From Plantago elongata (lineage: Eukaryota; Streptophyta; Magnoliopsida; Lamiales; Plantaginaceae), in NCBI GenBank assembly GCA_036897095.1, contig JAYMSP010000062.1:1-64000 (forward strand): DNA of 64,000 nt. Direction: 5' to 3'. Shown piece by piece: positions 1 through 23,963 of this stretch; within the stretch, counting starts at the first letter, position 1; every line of letters begins with the position of its first letter. The position numbers were made by a program, and so were the translations under genes. The notes under the pieces are model-generated. The model saw only the letters and a program-made list of their open reading frames with translations. It did no database searches and was not told the DNA's origin.

Positions 1-804
1 TATATATATATATTATTGAAGTTTGTTTTAATTTGTTCGCACAAGATTTCAAAAAGTTTGAGTCCACTCTGGTATTGTTTAGTGTTGAATTCTTTTGGTG
101 TTACAGTAGTAATCTTTCTCAGTAGAATATACGTTTCATTTATTTTCATGTAATCTATTTATAGTGATCTTAATGTTGACATGGCAGCTGAACCTATGAT
201 CCTCTACATGCTCATTTTGATGATGAAGCAAAATAGTTGAGAAAGTCCATCTAGTGAACAAACGGATGAACGTAAGAGACGCATAAAAAAGATCAGAAAG
301 AGCCACAATTAATTAGTTTGGTGCAATATTTCATATATAGAAATTTAAAATGTTTTTGGAGCAGCTTTATCACGTTTATATCCTAGCTCGTGATGCTTTC
401 ATTAGTTTTCGTATGAAACGGATTACGTCATTCATTTAGGTATATTATTGGAATTTTAAATTATTTCGTAATGTTTCCCACTTTTCTACGAATCGGGTTA
501 ATAATGTTCATGAAATTTCAAGTTCTAGCAGGTTTATCTTTCTAGTATTTTTGTAGAGAGAATGATTGTTGAGTTTTGTGAAGTATTGTGAGATAATGTA
601 TTGTTATTTGGGTATTTATATAAAATATAGTAACCGGTTAGTGTTTCTGACCGGTTTTTTATAAAATTTAATTTTCTTAAAGATTAAGAAAATCTTCCTT
701 TTTATTATACTTGTTCGAATTTTTTTATATTGGATACTAATAATTCAGTTTCACACAAGTTCTTGGAAGGTCAAGAAGGAAAATGCAAATGCAACAATTC
801 AAAG
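1..804. other. Intergenic, AT-rich, no gene seen
   Basis: The window opens with a short TA dinucleotide run. The rest is AT-rich DNA downstream of the carboxylesterase gene. The last 100 bases or so next to position 805 are probably its 3' untranslated region. I see no open frame with recognisable protein similarity and no structured RNA. Confidence 0.6.
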
Positions 805-2203
805 CTAAACAAAGTTTTCATCTATGAACTTCTTGATAACCAGCATCAGTTTCTTTGAAGGTTCTGAATTTGGATCAATGGTGAAAAATCCATGTTGTTG
901 CCCTTCAAACTCCACATACTCAATCTTCTTTCCCCATTTCTTTAATTTGTTTGCATAATCTTCTGCTCTGTCTTTCAGTAAATCAGATCCACCAACAATC
1001 ACTAGAACTGGGTCAAGGTCCAGTTCTTCCAAATTTGGGCTTGTTGGACCAAATGGATTCACAAGTGGGTGATCTGTTGTTTCTCCCTCTGGTATTGATA
1101 GCCTCCAAAACCTGTCCAATTGTACATCAATTCGGATTGAATATTATGCTCCATATCCGAATATCATGCTAGCACTTTGATTTTGCTCTATTTAGCAAAA
1201 CTAGTTGCAAAAGCTAGTTGATTGACTAGATGGTAACTAATAAGTCAGTTGAAAATCTATCTGATCAACTAAAAGTTGTCATTAGCACTCAAAATCTAAC
1301 TTTATCTATAAATTGGAGGGGACAAATATCACATGCGCAAGTTTTATGGTTCAGACAGCACACATGTAAATGTTATTGGTGTATTACACAGAGTTTAAAG
1401 GTTAAAACTTAAGGACCGAAATTATACTCCTGCAAACTTGAGGCACTTTGCTACAAATTAAGTTAAGGGGTCAAACGTATTTTGTGTTGCTAAATTAAGT
1501 GTTGGAGTAACCAATGAGTAGCAAACCTGTCAATGAGCTCAAAATTTAGGAATGCGTCTTTTGGCCCCTCAGCTTCAAACTTTGTCAAAACAGTCCCACC
1601 AAAGAATGGAGCCAAGTACACATACCCCCTTACCCGGACCGGGGCCAACTCAGCTGAGCCAGCTCCGAGCCGAATAGCCAAGTTATGAGCTATGTTCCCA
1701 CCAGCCGAGTCACCCGAAATAAAAACACGGCTAAAGTCAGCGACATCGCTCAGCCATGCATCCGACTCCTCAGCCGTGGCTTGACCCTGGAGCCACTTTA
1801 CAGACATGTGCCCATCCTCAATAGCTGCAGGGAGCCGATTTTCCGGAGCGAGCCGATAATCGGGTGCGACAATCACGGCCTGGAGCTCATAAGCAAGCTT
1901 GAAACAGTAGTTTTGGCAATTTGGCCAGGTCCTTGAGCCAATGCAAAAGCCGCCACCATGGATGTAGTAGAAGATAGGGAGCTTAGAGGACGAATGTGAA
2001 GCCGGCTTGTAGAGGCGAAGCTGAAGGTTGTGTGTAGCGTCAAAGACAACATCTTTCCATAACACCGAACCATCGTCATGCACGGGTATAGAGAAGCTCG
2101 GCTTCGGAGAACGCCAGATTGAGCCGTCACTGTAAACACGAAGAACACCACGGCATTCGTCTACCTCATGAGGCGTACAGGAGGTGGTTTTTTCGTCTGA
2201 CAT
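805..2203 (-). CDS. CXE carboxylesterase (alpha/beta hydrolase fold-3, GID1-like family)
   Basis: Two exons, about 1527-2203 and 805-1111, join in frame across a GT-AG intron that splits an Arg codon, giving 327 residues. That is the usual length for plant CXE enzymes. Visible motifs are the oxyanion-hole HGGG at residues 82-85, the nucleophile elbow GDSAGG at 164-169 with Ser166, Asp269 in GGSDLL and His299 in GQQHGFF. The catalytic triad is therefore complete, and it should hydrolyse carboxylic esters. The gibberellin receptor GID1 belongs to the same fold but has its catalytic His replaced, so this is an enzyme rather than a receptor. There is no signal peptide, so it is probably cytosolic. 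The natural substrate cannot be read from sequence. The start is the first Met of the frame and matches the N-terminus usual for the family. Confidence 0.93.
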
Positions 2204-2912
2204 ACTTGTGAGTGATTGCTAACTTAGCAGATGATATTTAAGAGTATGAATATGCAAGTTTCATGTTGAATGGAGCTGGTGTAAAAGTTGATTGTGTCAT
2301 GTCATGCAGGCGGCAGATTTGTCTTTGTATGTGTTGGAGCTGAATTTGTGTTTGTTGAGATTTAGAAGTGGGCTATAAATAAGACAAGATGGCTCAACAA
2401 ACTTTTGTGAAGATTAGGTTTCTGCTTGTCACATAGCGATGTTTAAGAAAGCTCATGAGTTGGAAGGCATATTCATCCTTCCTCTACTTTTTCGGTTTTT
2501 CCTTTGCTTTTCTATGTGAAGAACATAACTTTAGTAATATTTATTATTAGAGACTGTATCTCAGATATACAGGATCCTAAAGACGATATCAACATCACAT
2601 TGACAAACTGTCAAAACAAACAAAACAGAAGTTCCCGCGATACAAAATGTAGCAGTTATTCTATGCCTCAGACCAAAATTTCCTACATTATTACCAATAA
2701 AAACCTATGAATCAACTGTACAACTCATGGGCTGAAAGAGGGGCCAGCGCCTCGACAAGGAAAATACAGTGTGGTTCTATATGCAATAAAGCTAGACATG
2801 AACAAACAAGATATACATAGATTGCAGCTCTATGCCAGGGAAGCTTACATACACAATATTGTTCTACTCCAATATTCACCCATGCAAGGAACTACGTCGC
2901 TACACCACCTTC
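2204..2912. other. Intergenic: CXE promoter side and UBP 3' region
   Basis: Both flanking genes are on the minus strand. The part next to 2204 must hold the CXE promoter and leader. The part next to 2912 should hold the 3' untranslated region of the UBP gene. A TATAAATA sequence near 2373 points in the plus direction and leads to no convincing gene. Nothing else is recognised. Confidence 0.5.
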
Positions 2913-16938
<14,026 letters not shown>

Positions 16939-18673
16939 GAGAGTCGAGCGGCTGAAATGTAAATGGAATTCGTGTTCAGTTAAACTCAATTGGAGAGAAT
17001 TTTGATCGATTTATCACTGTGAATTGGGTAAAATAGGGATGGAAAAGATGGTGGGAAAAAATGAAGGTACTTTTGGGGTTTTAGTTTAGATACACACTCA
17101 CTCCATGCTACAGTGCATCTCAGGTAAAATAGGCTAATTTAATTATACCCTTGCAGATTTTACATGGAGTTGAAAAAAATTTAGAAAAATAAAATGCTAG
17201 GTTAAAGGAAAAAAATTGAGCAGATAAATAGGTAACTTAGTTGAATATGAATTTTTACAAAATCCAGTCTTTTTGTGGGTTGTGGTATGCTACTGCGGGA
17301 GCCGACCAAGCTATGTGGGAGATATGTTAGTCTCATTTTATAACCGAATTATTTTATCCTCACTTTTTCATAAATCGAACATGTTTTCCTTTCAAAGTTG
17401 ATTACGAGATCAAATATGTGAAAACTTGGACCTAAAGGAACATTATCATACTAGCATGACCTGTAGTCCAGCTCATGCATAACCGTGTCGGTCAAAGGGT
17501 TAGGTCTCGGTTGATTAGTGGTCGGGTAATTACAAGTCGTATATGTTAGATACCAGACAACAAATGTGCGAATGGTTGGTCTGATACATGGATTCCCCAT
17601 CCAAAACTCAACTAGTACGTTGAACAATATAAAGGTTAAAGTGTAATATCCAACATACCACATAAATTAAGAGTGAAAGGGCTAAAAGTTACATGCAAGT
17701 AGTGCCAATCTCAACTAGTATGACAGACTTTAGGTGAATAGGAGTCTCAAGGAGTGTTTCATGGGAATCCTAAGAGAGTGTGTCATGGGAGTTCAAGGAT
17801 GTGGTTTATGGGAGTCTCAAAAGTGTATGTGTATGTAGTAGAGTTGAAGGGAGGGTAGTTGATCGAAGGATTAAGGTTAACGCCTTCTTCATATTTTGCA
17901 CCCTCTTGATTTCAATATTAGTAGTGGAGTTCGAAAATGAAACTTTCTCCGTGATTAACGTTTCTAGAGCCCAAAATTAATAACGGAGTATGAATTAACG
18001 TTTTCTTCATAACTAGCATTTTCGGATGTTGGAGCGGAGGCCAAAATAGATGAAAATATTGCAATAAGCGATTTATTGGTCTTCCGAGGTCTATCTCAAT
18101 AAATATACAACTCTTTTTTAGATCATATAATTAGCCTTCCGAGATGATATAAACTCAAAGTTATTTTCAACTTTGTTTTATATGATTGAGCCTCCCAAGT
18201 TAACATGTAACTTTGCTGGATAAATCATGGGCTAAATTTTACCAATACAATGCCTAGTTGAAAAACAATTACTTACCAACTAATTAATTTTGGATGGGCA
18301 AATTAATATGTTACTCTTTTACGTTCTATATTTCCTTAAACCAAATTACGCCTAAAATTAACTCAACACGACTTGGCAGTTTTAATAGTTTGCTTTAGAT
18401 GGACTATTGAACAAATAAGTCAACCCATATATTGTACATTCTTAAATTTGTAGAATGTTTAATTGACTAGTTACCTTAATTAAAATATGTTATGTTTTAT
18501 TATTTTGAATATAATTTTAATTTTAATTTTATCAGTTGTTCAACTGGCTACATTTACTAAACAAACACGTTGACTTATGTCAAGATAAACTTCATATATA
18601 TAATATTTTTTGGTAAAATATACATATTTAAGCTTAGTGCTAAAAGCGTTCATATTGTCAAAAGAAAACTATG
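16939..18673. other. Intergenic upstream of UBP; degenerate direct repeats
   Basis: The first few hundred bases must hold the UBP promoter and leader. At about 17700-17830 there are three or four diverged copies of a motif like CATGGGAGTCTCAA. At 18050-18200 a motif containing CTTCCGAG recurs with similar flanks. No protein-coding similarity was recognised. Confidence 0.5.
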
Positions 18674-18760
18674 TGCAACGCAACTCAGTTGGTAAGACGC
18701 TTCACCTGCAACTAATAGGTTGGAGTTTCAAGTCACCCTTTAACCATTAAAAAAAAAAGA
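18674..18760 (+). mobile_element. tRNA-derived SINE-like unit, copy 1
   Basis: The unit reads CAACTCAGTTGGTAAGACG, then a spacer, then a degraded B box (GAGTTTCAAGTCACC), and ends in an A-rich run. The first part resembles a tRNA A box (CTCAGTTGG). It is clearly homologous to the unit at 18902-18988, whose B box is better kept. It is too short and too altered to be a functional tRNA. Confidence 0.6.
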
Positions 18761-18901
18761 CAACTACGTGCAAACACATATTTAGATAGGTCAAGTACAA
18801 AAAAAAAAAAAATTGGTCTATTTTTTCGTATGATCGATACGGTTCGATTTAGCACAAGCTTATCAACTCGGTGAGCTTATTATCATAATAAGCTTGATAA
18901 C

Positions 18902-18988
18902 GAAGCGCGACTCAGTTGGTAAGACGATTCAACTCCAACCAATATGTCAGGGGTTCGAGTCACCCTTTAACCGTTTAAAAAAAAATCA
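18902..18988 (+). mobile_element. tRNA-derived SINE-like unit, copy 2
   Basis: GCGACTCAGTTGGTAAGACG (A-box-like) is followed by GGGGTTCGAGTCACC (B-box-like) and a poly(A) tail. This is the internal RNA polymerase III promoter layout of plant tRNA-derived SINEs. It lies about 226 bases after copy 1 in the same orientation and differs from it at several positions. The two may be separate insertions or a local duplication. Confidence 0.65.
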
Positions 18989-20205
18989 AATAATAAAAAT
19001 ATCATAGCAAGTTTACTGCCTTAAGTATAGTTGGTAACTAGTAAGGTACATAATTTAATAACTTTGTCTAAGAAGCTTGTAGAAGAGAAGTTAACTAGTC
19101 CCTTATACATACAATATGTGCTTATATAGTATGTCGGCTAGCTTACCAACTAATTGATATACTAAACACTTAATAACTAGTTTACCAGCTTCTTAACCGG
19201 CTATCAACTAGCCTATCTACTTACAATCGGTTGTCAGTTGGCTTATCATATAGTTTTGTTAAACACAGTATATACCAAACAAATCAACTAGTTTACCGGA
19301 CAATTTATTTACTAACCACCTCCATGAAATCAAATGGCTTATCAACCAAATAATTAACTACAAGCTACAACTAGACCTTTTGCAAAGTATTATATGATTA
19401 GATACTAAGTTATCAAGTCGATGAGATTATTTTTGAAATAAGCATATTACGTAAAATCATAGATGATAGCTGAGACAGACTACAAACAAATTTCACATGT
19501 ACGCTTTTAATTAATAAAATCACATACCAAATAGTTTAAACATGAAAGAAAAACTATGAAATATACTATTTCGGAAGTTGCAGGGAGAAAAGATTTTTTC
19601 AAAAAGTGTTATTTTTTTAAATCTCCATTTTTTTAAGGAGTGGAAAGTTTTATCATTTCAAGGGTAGAAATGCAGCTACCTCATATGGATGAATATATAC
19701 GTTTAGAAAGAAATTCAACTCTTGGTGCACCTTTGACTCATGGATACCCGACTACCCGTGCATACATTTTTGGAGTACGTTTTTATAAAATCACGTCGTA
19801 AAGACTTGAATTGAAACGGGATGAAGACATTTTCCTATATATCGTTTCAAGATTACCTAATCTTGTCAACTAGATAAAATTTTGTAACCAACCACCTCGA
19901 GAAGAGAATTTTTTGTAAGCAAACACTGTTACAAAAGAAAATAATTCGGATGTAATTCATTATCACCAAAGTAGATATTCATCAAATTAGCCAAATAACT
20001 TATTAAATATATCAGCTAAAAATTAACTAGTTTATATGACATCAAAAGAGATTATATATATACAAGTAATTTGTAGACTATATGACTCATGATAATTAAA
20101 GAAATTCTCCCAAGAGACACCCTTAGGTAAAGACCTTAATGCATACTTTATATATATTACAAATTAATCCCAACTAATAACTAGTTGTCAAAAACATGCA
20201 ACCCA
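18989..20205. other. Intergenic, AT-rich, MITE-like debris
   Basis: No gene was recognised. At 19020-19390 there are many short motifs such as CTAGTTTACC, GGCTATCAACTAG and AGTTGGCTTATC, similar in style to the AGCTACC-rich repeat at 3.8 kb. They may come from an old hAT-like MITE. I could not define its ends. Confidence 0.45.
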
Positions 20206-20734
20206 AGAGCTATATGGTGAGTCGAACTACAGTAGCACGGGTCGGACTAAGTTATACGAGTCAGTATAAAAGCCAAGCTAAAACCATCTCATATCAACCC
20301 ACGCTCATTTAACTGATTCCACTTCATCTTTCTCCTTTCTCCCTCTACGATCGCCATTGACAATCGATCAGAGCTTCTAGCTCTTAGATGCGATCTTCGC
20401 CTCTCCATATGCGCTTCTAGCACAAATTCGTCGGAATCGATCATCGAAAAGTGATATAACGCTAGCGATTCAAGCTCCAACATCCAAAAGCTGCAAAAAA
20501 GTAGATCGAATAAGGTATGTCTTCGATCTCATTGAATTTAGGTGAATATGTTGTGTTTTTGTGTTGATTATTTCAAATCATTGATGTACACCGATCGATT
20601 CATGTTATAGTTGATGAACGAAGATGAAATAAATGAACAGACGACGTTTTCATTCAAAACCTTATCACAATGATGAAGTCAGATCTGGAAAAAAAAAGGT
20701 ATACAACGTTTCTATATATTTTTTCGTATATGTC

Positions 20735-21520
20735 CATGTTCTCAACGATACTACCCATGTTCTCTATCATATATTCTATGTTTTTATTTAAAATATGATT
20801 GTCGTTTTGTACTCTGTTTAGTTACAACATCATATTGAATTCAGTTTTTTACTGTGCGCCCCATGCTCTAATGTATATATACCAGCTTCTCACCAATATA
20901 CACAATGTTCTCATCAACATCCACTATGTTTGATATGAAATAGTTGCTCAACTCGTGTGATTTTTTATTTTTTTTGCAGTGTAGCCCACGTTCTCTACCA
21001 TTTTACCTATGTTATGTGTAATATTCATTATATTTGCTATGAACTAGTTGTGCTATGTGCATATGAAAATTGTATTTGTAGTATACTCCATGTTCTATGG
21101 TATTTGACACATGTTTTATGCAGTTTGACCCATGATTACAATGTAGTGGTTGATATGTTGTCTTCATGACATTCCATGTTCTCTGCTATTTGATATGTGA
21201 TTCCTACAGTTCAATCAATGACTACAATGTAGTAGATGCTATGCCATTATGAATAATTTATTTACATGATATTCCATGCTATATGCACTTTTATCCATGT
21301 TTTTTTTTTTTTTTTCAGTTTGACCCATGATAACAATCTAGTAGTTGATATGCCATTAATAGTAATTTATGTGCATGACATTACATGTTCTTTGCTATTT
21401 TCCCCATGCTTTATGCAGTTTAACATATGATTGTAATGTAGCATTTGAGTTGTCAAACATGATGCATTTGGTTGCTAACATTTCATGTTCTCTATTATTT
21501 GAACCATAATATATGCAGTT
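20735..21520. repeat. Spaced degenerate repeats with CCATGTTCTCT / TATTTGACCCATG motif
   Basis: About eight to ten copies of a degenerate unit occur roughly every 70-110 bases. The core is CATGTTCTCT, then about ten AT-rich bases, then a second CATG. Many copies continue into GATTACAATGTAGT. There is no sustained open frame. Similar cores (CATGTTCTCA, CATGTTCCCA) return at 21760-21830 and 22755-23055 in the same orientation. Confidence 0.7.
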
Positions 21521-21966
21521 TTTTGATAAGATAGTTATGTCCTTGCAAGTATATAAAATGATGGTGTTGCACGTTTAAATTTTTGAAATTTGTGATTGGT
21601 CCTCGAGGATTATTTGTTGATGAAGGTTACCAATTTATCAACTTGAACTTGAAGAAGGAGGAGGAGGTGGAGGAGGAGGAGGAAAATGAGTTATATATAT
21701 GTTCCTTTAATTTTTTTTTTATATATGTATGAACACTAGTACAATATGATGTAAATGAAAGTTAACCATGTTCTCAAACATATTGTGATGATCTCAACAA
21801 ATTAAAGCATGATCTCAAAATATTATACCTTTTTTTTACACCTCATTAATTTCTACCCTTTTATAGCAAACAGACAAAAAACCCGATAATTTGTTACTAT
21901 ATTTACATTTCGCATGACACTCATTAAAATTATCCTCAATCAAAAATATTAATTTCAACGATCCGA

Positions 21967-22158
21967 TCAATCCTTGGCAGACCAACCCTCACCACGAGGC
22001 ATTTTCTTCGATGCCACATCTTCCACATCCTTTAGTTGATAATAGTGGGGGGCTATTTCTACAAGCCATTTTGGCTTTAGTTCAGTTACCTGACGCATGT
22101 ACTCCTTAGTATTTAAAACCAATTCATGATAGATGGTCCATATTGGAAGTGCCTTGAT
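21967..22158 (-). pseudogene. Fragment of a DEAH-box splicing helicase gene (PRP2-like C-terminus)
   Basis: Read on the minus strand, 63 codons and a stop encode [20 protein letters not shown], then [18 protein letters not shown] and a short tail with KKMPRGEG. This is the C-terminal end of plant DEAH-box pre-mRNA splicing helicases of the PRP2/DEAH1 group, as I remember it. The rest of the helicase (about 1,000 residues) is absent on both sides. The frame is intact to the stop but has no start, so it is a gene fragment and not a gene. It lies inside a repeat block, which suggests capture by a transposable element. Confidence 0.85.
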
Positions 22159-22564
22159 CTACACCATGATCTAATACATCATCATTTAAATGTATTAAAC
22201 TATATTCTCACGTTTTCTTGAATGGTATGATCTCTCAACATATAACATCATGATTTCAACTTATTGCAAATGATCGCAATAGATTAAGTTATGTTCTGAA
22301 GTTTTTTTTAGAACCATATATAATCTGAACATATAACACCGGGATTTCACGATATTACACCATGATTTCAACTTATTACACTAAGGACTCAATATACTAA
22401 ATCAAGATTACCTAACATTGAGGAAAATTAATAAAAAAACAATCTTCACAAATTAAAATGTAATGTCACATAGAAATCCTTTCATTCCTTCACTTGGTAC
22501 ATTTTACCTGCCCTCCTTCTTAACTCTATCAACTTCACATCATTCTTTCAAGAAATATAATTCA

Positions 22565-22655
22565 TTTGATGCTTCGGCCTCCGTCTTCTTTGATACTTCA
22601 ATTTCCGTCTTCTTTGATGCTTCAACCTCCGTCTCCTTTGATGTTTCGACCTCCT
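22565..22655 (-). repeat. 30-bp minisatellite encoding SKKTEAEA-type repeats
   Basis: Three clear and one weaker copies of a 30-base unit read on the minus strand as SKETEVEA, SKKTEIEV and SKKTEAEA, inside an open stretch of about 55 codons (22537-22708) rich in Lys and Glu. The stretch has no convincing start. It may be the tail of a lost transposon protein or a captured gene. Function unknown. Confidence 0.6.
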
Positions 22656-22754
22656 TCTTTGCTAATGCATTTGCCTCCTTTTTCTTTATCTTATCTCCAA
22701 CCTCCTAGTCATAAAACTAAAACATGAAATTAATGTTCTTAGAAAATAACAAGC

Positions 22755-23055
22755 CATGTTACCAGATAAATCACCCATGTTCCCAGGCATACAAATCATT
22801 TTATCTCAAAAACAAAAAATTAACAAACCAAAACATGAAACAAAACTAAAACATAAACTTCACGTTCCTAGAAAACAACAAGTCAAGTCCCCAGATAAAT
22901 TACTCATGTTCTCATACAATAACATACATATTAAAAAAAAAAAACCACAAACATATATTGTATAATCCATCAACACGTAAACGTAATGACACGTCATGTT
23001 CCCAAATAAATAACCTATGTTCCCAAGTAAATAACCTATGTTCCCAAATAAACAT
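22755..23055. repeat. CATGTTCCC-type short repeats
   Basis: The motif (C)ATGTTCCCA followed by about ten AT-rich bases recurs. Near 22990-23050 three almost perfect tandem copies of AAATAACCTATGTTCCCA are seen. These share their core with the 20.7-21.5 kb repeats. No coding frame. Confidence 0.65.
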
Positions 23056-23963
23056 AGATTTCGTGTTCTCACAACAACAACAATAGTTCTTACAACCGCA
23101 AAAGATATAAAAAGAAAAGTAAAAATTCATGGGAAGAATTTCAAAATAAGGAAATACCTTAAGCATTGGACAATGAATTCCGATTGCGATTCCGTTTAAC
23201 AACCTTCAAGCCTTCGTTGGCAATCTTATCAACCATCGTAGTACAAAATAATTATAAAACTCAGAAAATACACAAAATCAAACCCAAAAACCCCTAACGG
23301 AGCATAAAAAAGCCGAAGAAAGCAACAAATCAAGGTTGAAATTGAACAAACTTGAGACCGAAAAGAACTCGATGGAGCATAAACGATGAAATCGCAGGAT
23401 TCAGAGTAGTTACGATGAACTAGGGCTGAAGAAACAAAGAAAGAAGAATAAAAGAAAGAAAGGAAAAAAAAGGTTTTCAAATGAAACACTAACTATACAA
23501 AGTGGAATTTAGTCCGGGCCGAGTTAGTCTACCCGGATCCGCAAAAATTGTTCCAATATCATTGTAAATTGGTCAATTGCAATATAATTATGTGATTAGA
23601 TAGTTTATTTAAAAATTATATCTTAAGAGACTTGTATAATAATTAATATCACTTACAAAATAAATTTAAAGTTATTATTTTAAGTTACGTGGTTTATTTT
23701 TTTTTTGAAAATCAACTAACTTATAATTTATTCGGTAACTCACCTGCTCGGAGTAGCTTGGAGTCAAAATTAAAATTTGAACGATAATTAGCCCACCGAA
23801 GAGCAGAAAAGAACCCTAATCTGCTGCCGTCAGTCTAGCGTCTCCTCCAACCCTATTTCAGGTAACGATTCATCAAACCCTTCTAATCTCATGAAATCCA
23901 GAGAAACAACACTGATATTCCCAATTCGATTTTCCGACGAATCATCATTGACCTAGGTTAAAC

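Larger units (their letters stand above)
20206..23560. mobile_element. Composite repetitive block, possibly a non-autonomous gene-capturing DNA transposon
   Basis: The block holds CATGTTCTC-type spaced repeats, a piece of a DEAH helicase gene, a 30-bp minisatellite and CATGTTCCC repeats. Its outer parts share a weak inverted similarity: GGGTCGGACTAAGTT near 20240, and the reverse complement of the right edge near 23510 reads GGCCCGGACTAAATT. That layout would fit a Pack-MULE or similar element. The ends are not defined, no transposase was seen and no target-site duplication was found, so the unit may simply be several insertions side by side. Confidence 0.35.

Noticed and set aside
2373-2520. 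Plus-strand TATAAATA followed by a short frame with MFKKAHEL, reminiscent of part of a MADS domain
   Set aside because: Only eight residues agree, no further MADS-domain sequence surrounds them, and the frame soon becomes unrelated hydrophobic sequence. Likely chance.
18902-18988. Functional tRNA gene
   Set aside because: A and B boxes are present but the arms do not pair into a cloverleaf and the spacing is wrong; a SINE-like unit fits better.
20289-20483. 64-codon minus-strand frame rich in Arg and Glu
   Set aside because: No recognisable family, poor start context and location at the edge of a repeat block. Treated as non-coding.
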